Source: DASSTY01 sp035760645
GTDB lineage: Bacteria > Gemmatimonadota > Gemmatimonadetes > Gemmatimonadales > GWC2-71-9
DNA length: 7,405 bases
Direction of reading: 5' to 3'
NCBI GenBank assembly: GCA_035760645.1
Contig: DASTSO010000132.1
Coordinates: 1-7,405 of the forward strand
Within the stretch, counting starts at the first letter, position 1, and every line of letters begins with the position of its first letter. This document shows positions 6,619 to 7,405 of the stretch, piece after piece. The position numbers were made by a program, and so were the translations under genes. The notes under the pieces were generated by a model. It was not told the DNA's origin and did no database searches. It saw only the letters and a list, made by a program, of their open reading frames with translations.

Positions 6619-6812
6619 CGCGCGAGTCGGCGTCCCTCGCTCGCGTCGGCCCCTGAAGGGGCCACTCGGCCTGCGGCCCCTGAAGGGCCCTCGGCGGGCG
6701 CGCCGCGCCGCCGCGGGGGTGCGGCGCTCGGGGTGCGCGCGGAGTGTGGCTGCCTCGGAGAGCCCTTCAGGGCTCTCAGGCCGAGTGGCCCCTTCAGGGG
6801 CCGACTCGCGCG
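6619..6812. repeat. Nested inverted repeat with four CCCTGAAGGG cores
   Basis: 6645-6673 and 6777-6805 are perfect 29-bp reverse complements. Moving inward, after a symmetric 4-nt mismatch, 6678-6687 pairs with 6763-6772 over 10 bp. Further in, 6705-6711 pairs with 6721-6727 over 7 bp. The outer right arm also continues as the reverse complement of 6619-6630 (12 bp), the left side carrying extra sequence in between. Each core is itself a near-palindrome, for example GGCCCCTGAAGGGGCC at 6648-6663. The whole could extrude as a cruciform or fold as one long RNA hairpin at the 3' end of the hydrolase transcript. It lacks a T-tract, so it is not a simple intrinsic terminator. It is likely a REP/BIME-like or MITE-like dispersed element, but copy number is unknown. 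Confidence 0.85.
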
Positions 6813-6831
6813 CGGGGCACCGCCGCACGCT

Positions 6832-7405
6832 TCAGCCGCCGCCACTCGGCCGAGCGGCGCCTTCATGCGCCGCTCCAGCCTCGCCCGCCGCCAGCAGACA
6901 CCGCCCGATCCACTCCCGCGCCGCCTCCACCTCCTCCCGCGTCACCGTGTGCCCGCCCGGCTGCCACCAGAGCGTCACGTCGGCGCCCGCGGCGCGCAGC
7001 AGCTCCGCGAGGCGCTCGGCCTGCTCGGGCGGCGTCATCGTGTCGGCGCGGCCCGCGCCGATGAAGACCGACGTGCCGGTCAGGTCGGGTGACGTGTCGG
7101 GCTCGAACGGTACCATGGGACTCAGCAGCACCGCGGCGCGCAGCAGCCCCGGACGGCGGAGCAGGAGGCTCGCGGCGATGTTGGCGCCGTTGGAGAAGCC
7201 CACGGCGACGATCCCCGAGCGGTCGAGCTCGTAGGTCGCCGCGGCCGCCCGCACGAACTCCGCGAGCTCGTCGGTGCGGAAGGCGAGGTCCTCCTGGTCG
7301 AACACCCCCTCGGCCAGCCGGCGGAAGAAGCGCGGCGCGCCGCGCTCGAGCACCTTGCCGCGCGGGCTCAGGAGCCCCGCTCCCGGCAGGAGCATCCGGC
7401 CGAGC
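6832..7405 (-). CDS. Alpha/beta hydrolase of the MhqD/YpfH (phospholipase/carboxylesterase) family, N-terminus beyond the right edge
   Basis: A serine esterase of the Abhydrolase_2 group; members hydrolyse small esters, and MhqD/MhqO types are linked to quinone or aromatic stress. Numbering from the Met at 7395, the triad is S68 in VAVGFSNGAN, D118 in IGAGRADTM and H149 in QPGGHTVT. The frame stays open to the edge (LGR before that Met), and the family's N-terminal strand and HG oxyanion loop are missing. The true start therefore lies outside, and LGRMLLPGAGLLSPRG is internal sequence. The last dozen residues (AAHEGAARPSGGG) lie beyond the expected final helix and are encoded by repeat-like DNA (6841-6875). 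No signal peptide is visible in this part. The physiological substrate is unknown. Confidence 0.88.
   Translation of the reverse strand, partial: LGRMLLPGAGLLSPRGKVLERGAPRFFRRLAEGVFDQEDLAFRTDELAEFVRAAAATYELDRSGIVAVGFSNGANIAASLLLRRPGLLRAAVLLSPMVPFEPDTSPDLTGTSVFIGAGRADTMTPPEQAERLAELLRAAGADVTLWWQPGGHTVTREEVEAAREWIGRCLLAAGEAGAAHEGAARPSGGG
6841..6875. repeat. Degenerate palindromic unit inside the 3' end of the hydrolase gene
   Basis: GCCACTCGGCC (6841-6851) repeats 6661-6671 exactly. It is followed by a perfect 9-bp hairpin, GAGCGGCGC (6852-6860) and GCGCCGCTC (6867-6875), with the 6-nt loop cttcat. The layout (flank motif, then a hairpin whose loop contains TTCA) copies the intergenic repeat units, so it looks like a diverged copy that became coding. 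Confidence 0.6.

Larger units (their letters stand above)
6523..6831. other. 309-nt intergenic region: operon leader plus palindromic repeat element
   Basis: It separates two minus-strand genes: the 3' end of the alpha/beta hydrolase on the right and the start of the sigma operon on the left. The left third (6523-6618) holds the ribosome binding site of the membrane protein gene and a possible promoter. The right two thirds are almost entirely nested inverted repeats. Reading frames crossing it (PLKGPLG-like peptides) come from the repeat sequence and are not genes. Confidence 0.75.

Noticed and set aside
6619..6812. CRISPR array
   Set aside because: The repeated cores alternate in orientation and are irregularly spaced, with only four short copies. 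The mirror arrangement fits a palindromic element, not direct repeats with spacers.
6619..6812. Simple rho-independent terminator
   Set aside because: The stems are far longer than usual, the inner loop is large, and no T-tract follows on either strand.
6499..7092. Plus-strand frame of 197 residues across the intergenic region
   Set aside because: It runs through the palindromic repeats and then antisense to the hydrolase. Its composition reflects repeat DNA and there is no domain.

Overview
The window is very GC-rich bacterial chromosome, densely coding, with short intergenic gaps and many GTG starts. The large membrane-anchored kinase (Hanks kinase, TM segment, TolB-like domain, TPR repeats) has an N-terminal kinase sequence of the style abundant in Gemmatimonadota. 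A soil or sediment member of that phylum is my best guess. This is inferred from sequence style and was not tested by a database search.

Layout from left to right. Positions 1-698 (minus, cut by the left edge) encode a secreted subclass B3 metallo-beta-lactamase that appears to start at CTG. Facing away from it across a 78-nt gap is an HD-domain 5'-deoxynucleotidase-like gene (777-1382, plus), possibly with a leaderless mRNA. It converges with the 887-residue kinase gene (1408-4071, minus), with only 25 nt between the stops. Upstream of the kinase, on the same strand, lies a compact four-gene cluster read from right to left: a six-TM membrane protein of unknown function (5689-6522), an ECF-type sigma factor (5093-5683), a small two-TM protein in the anti-sigma position (4740-5096) and an isochorismatase-like cysteine hydrolase (4144-4743). 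The last three are joined by ATGA stop/start overlaps, and the first gap is only 5 nt, so the four are almost certainly one operon. The kinase follows after 72 nt and may be read from the same transcript.

The largest non-coding stretch, 6523-6831, holds a possible ECF-type promoter and an elaborate nested inverted repeat. The repeat has a perfect 29-bp outer stem, a second 10-bp stem and a 7-bp inner stem, built from four copies of a CCCTGAAGGG core. A related degenerate unit lies inside the 3' end of the next gene, an MhqD/YpfH-type alpha/beta hydrolase (6832 to the right edge, minus, N-terminus missing).

Working model: the four-gene cluster is a signalling unit in which the small membrane protein, possibly with the six-TM protein, senses an envelope condition and controls the sigma factor. 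The hydrolase would be a co-expressed output, and the nearby kinase a possible second input. Only the gene order, overlaps and domain identities are seen directly; the regulatory wiring is inference. The items that most merit follow-up are the palindromic repeat element, the CTG-started lactamase, and the coupling of a sigma/anti-sigma pair to an isochorismatase-like enzyme.
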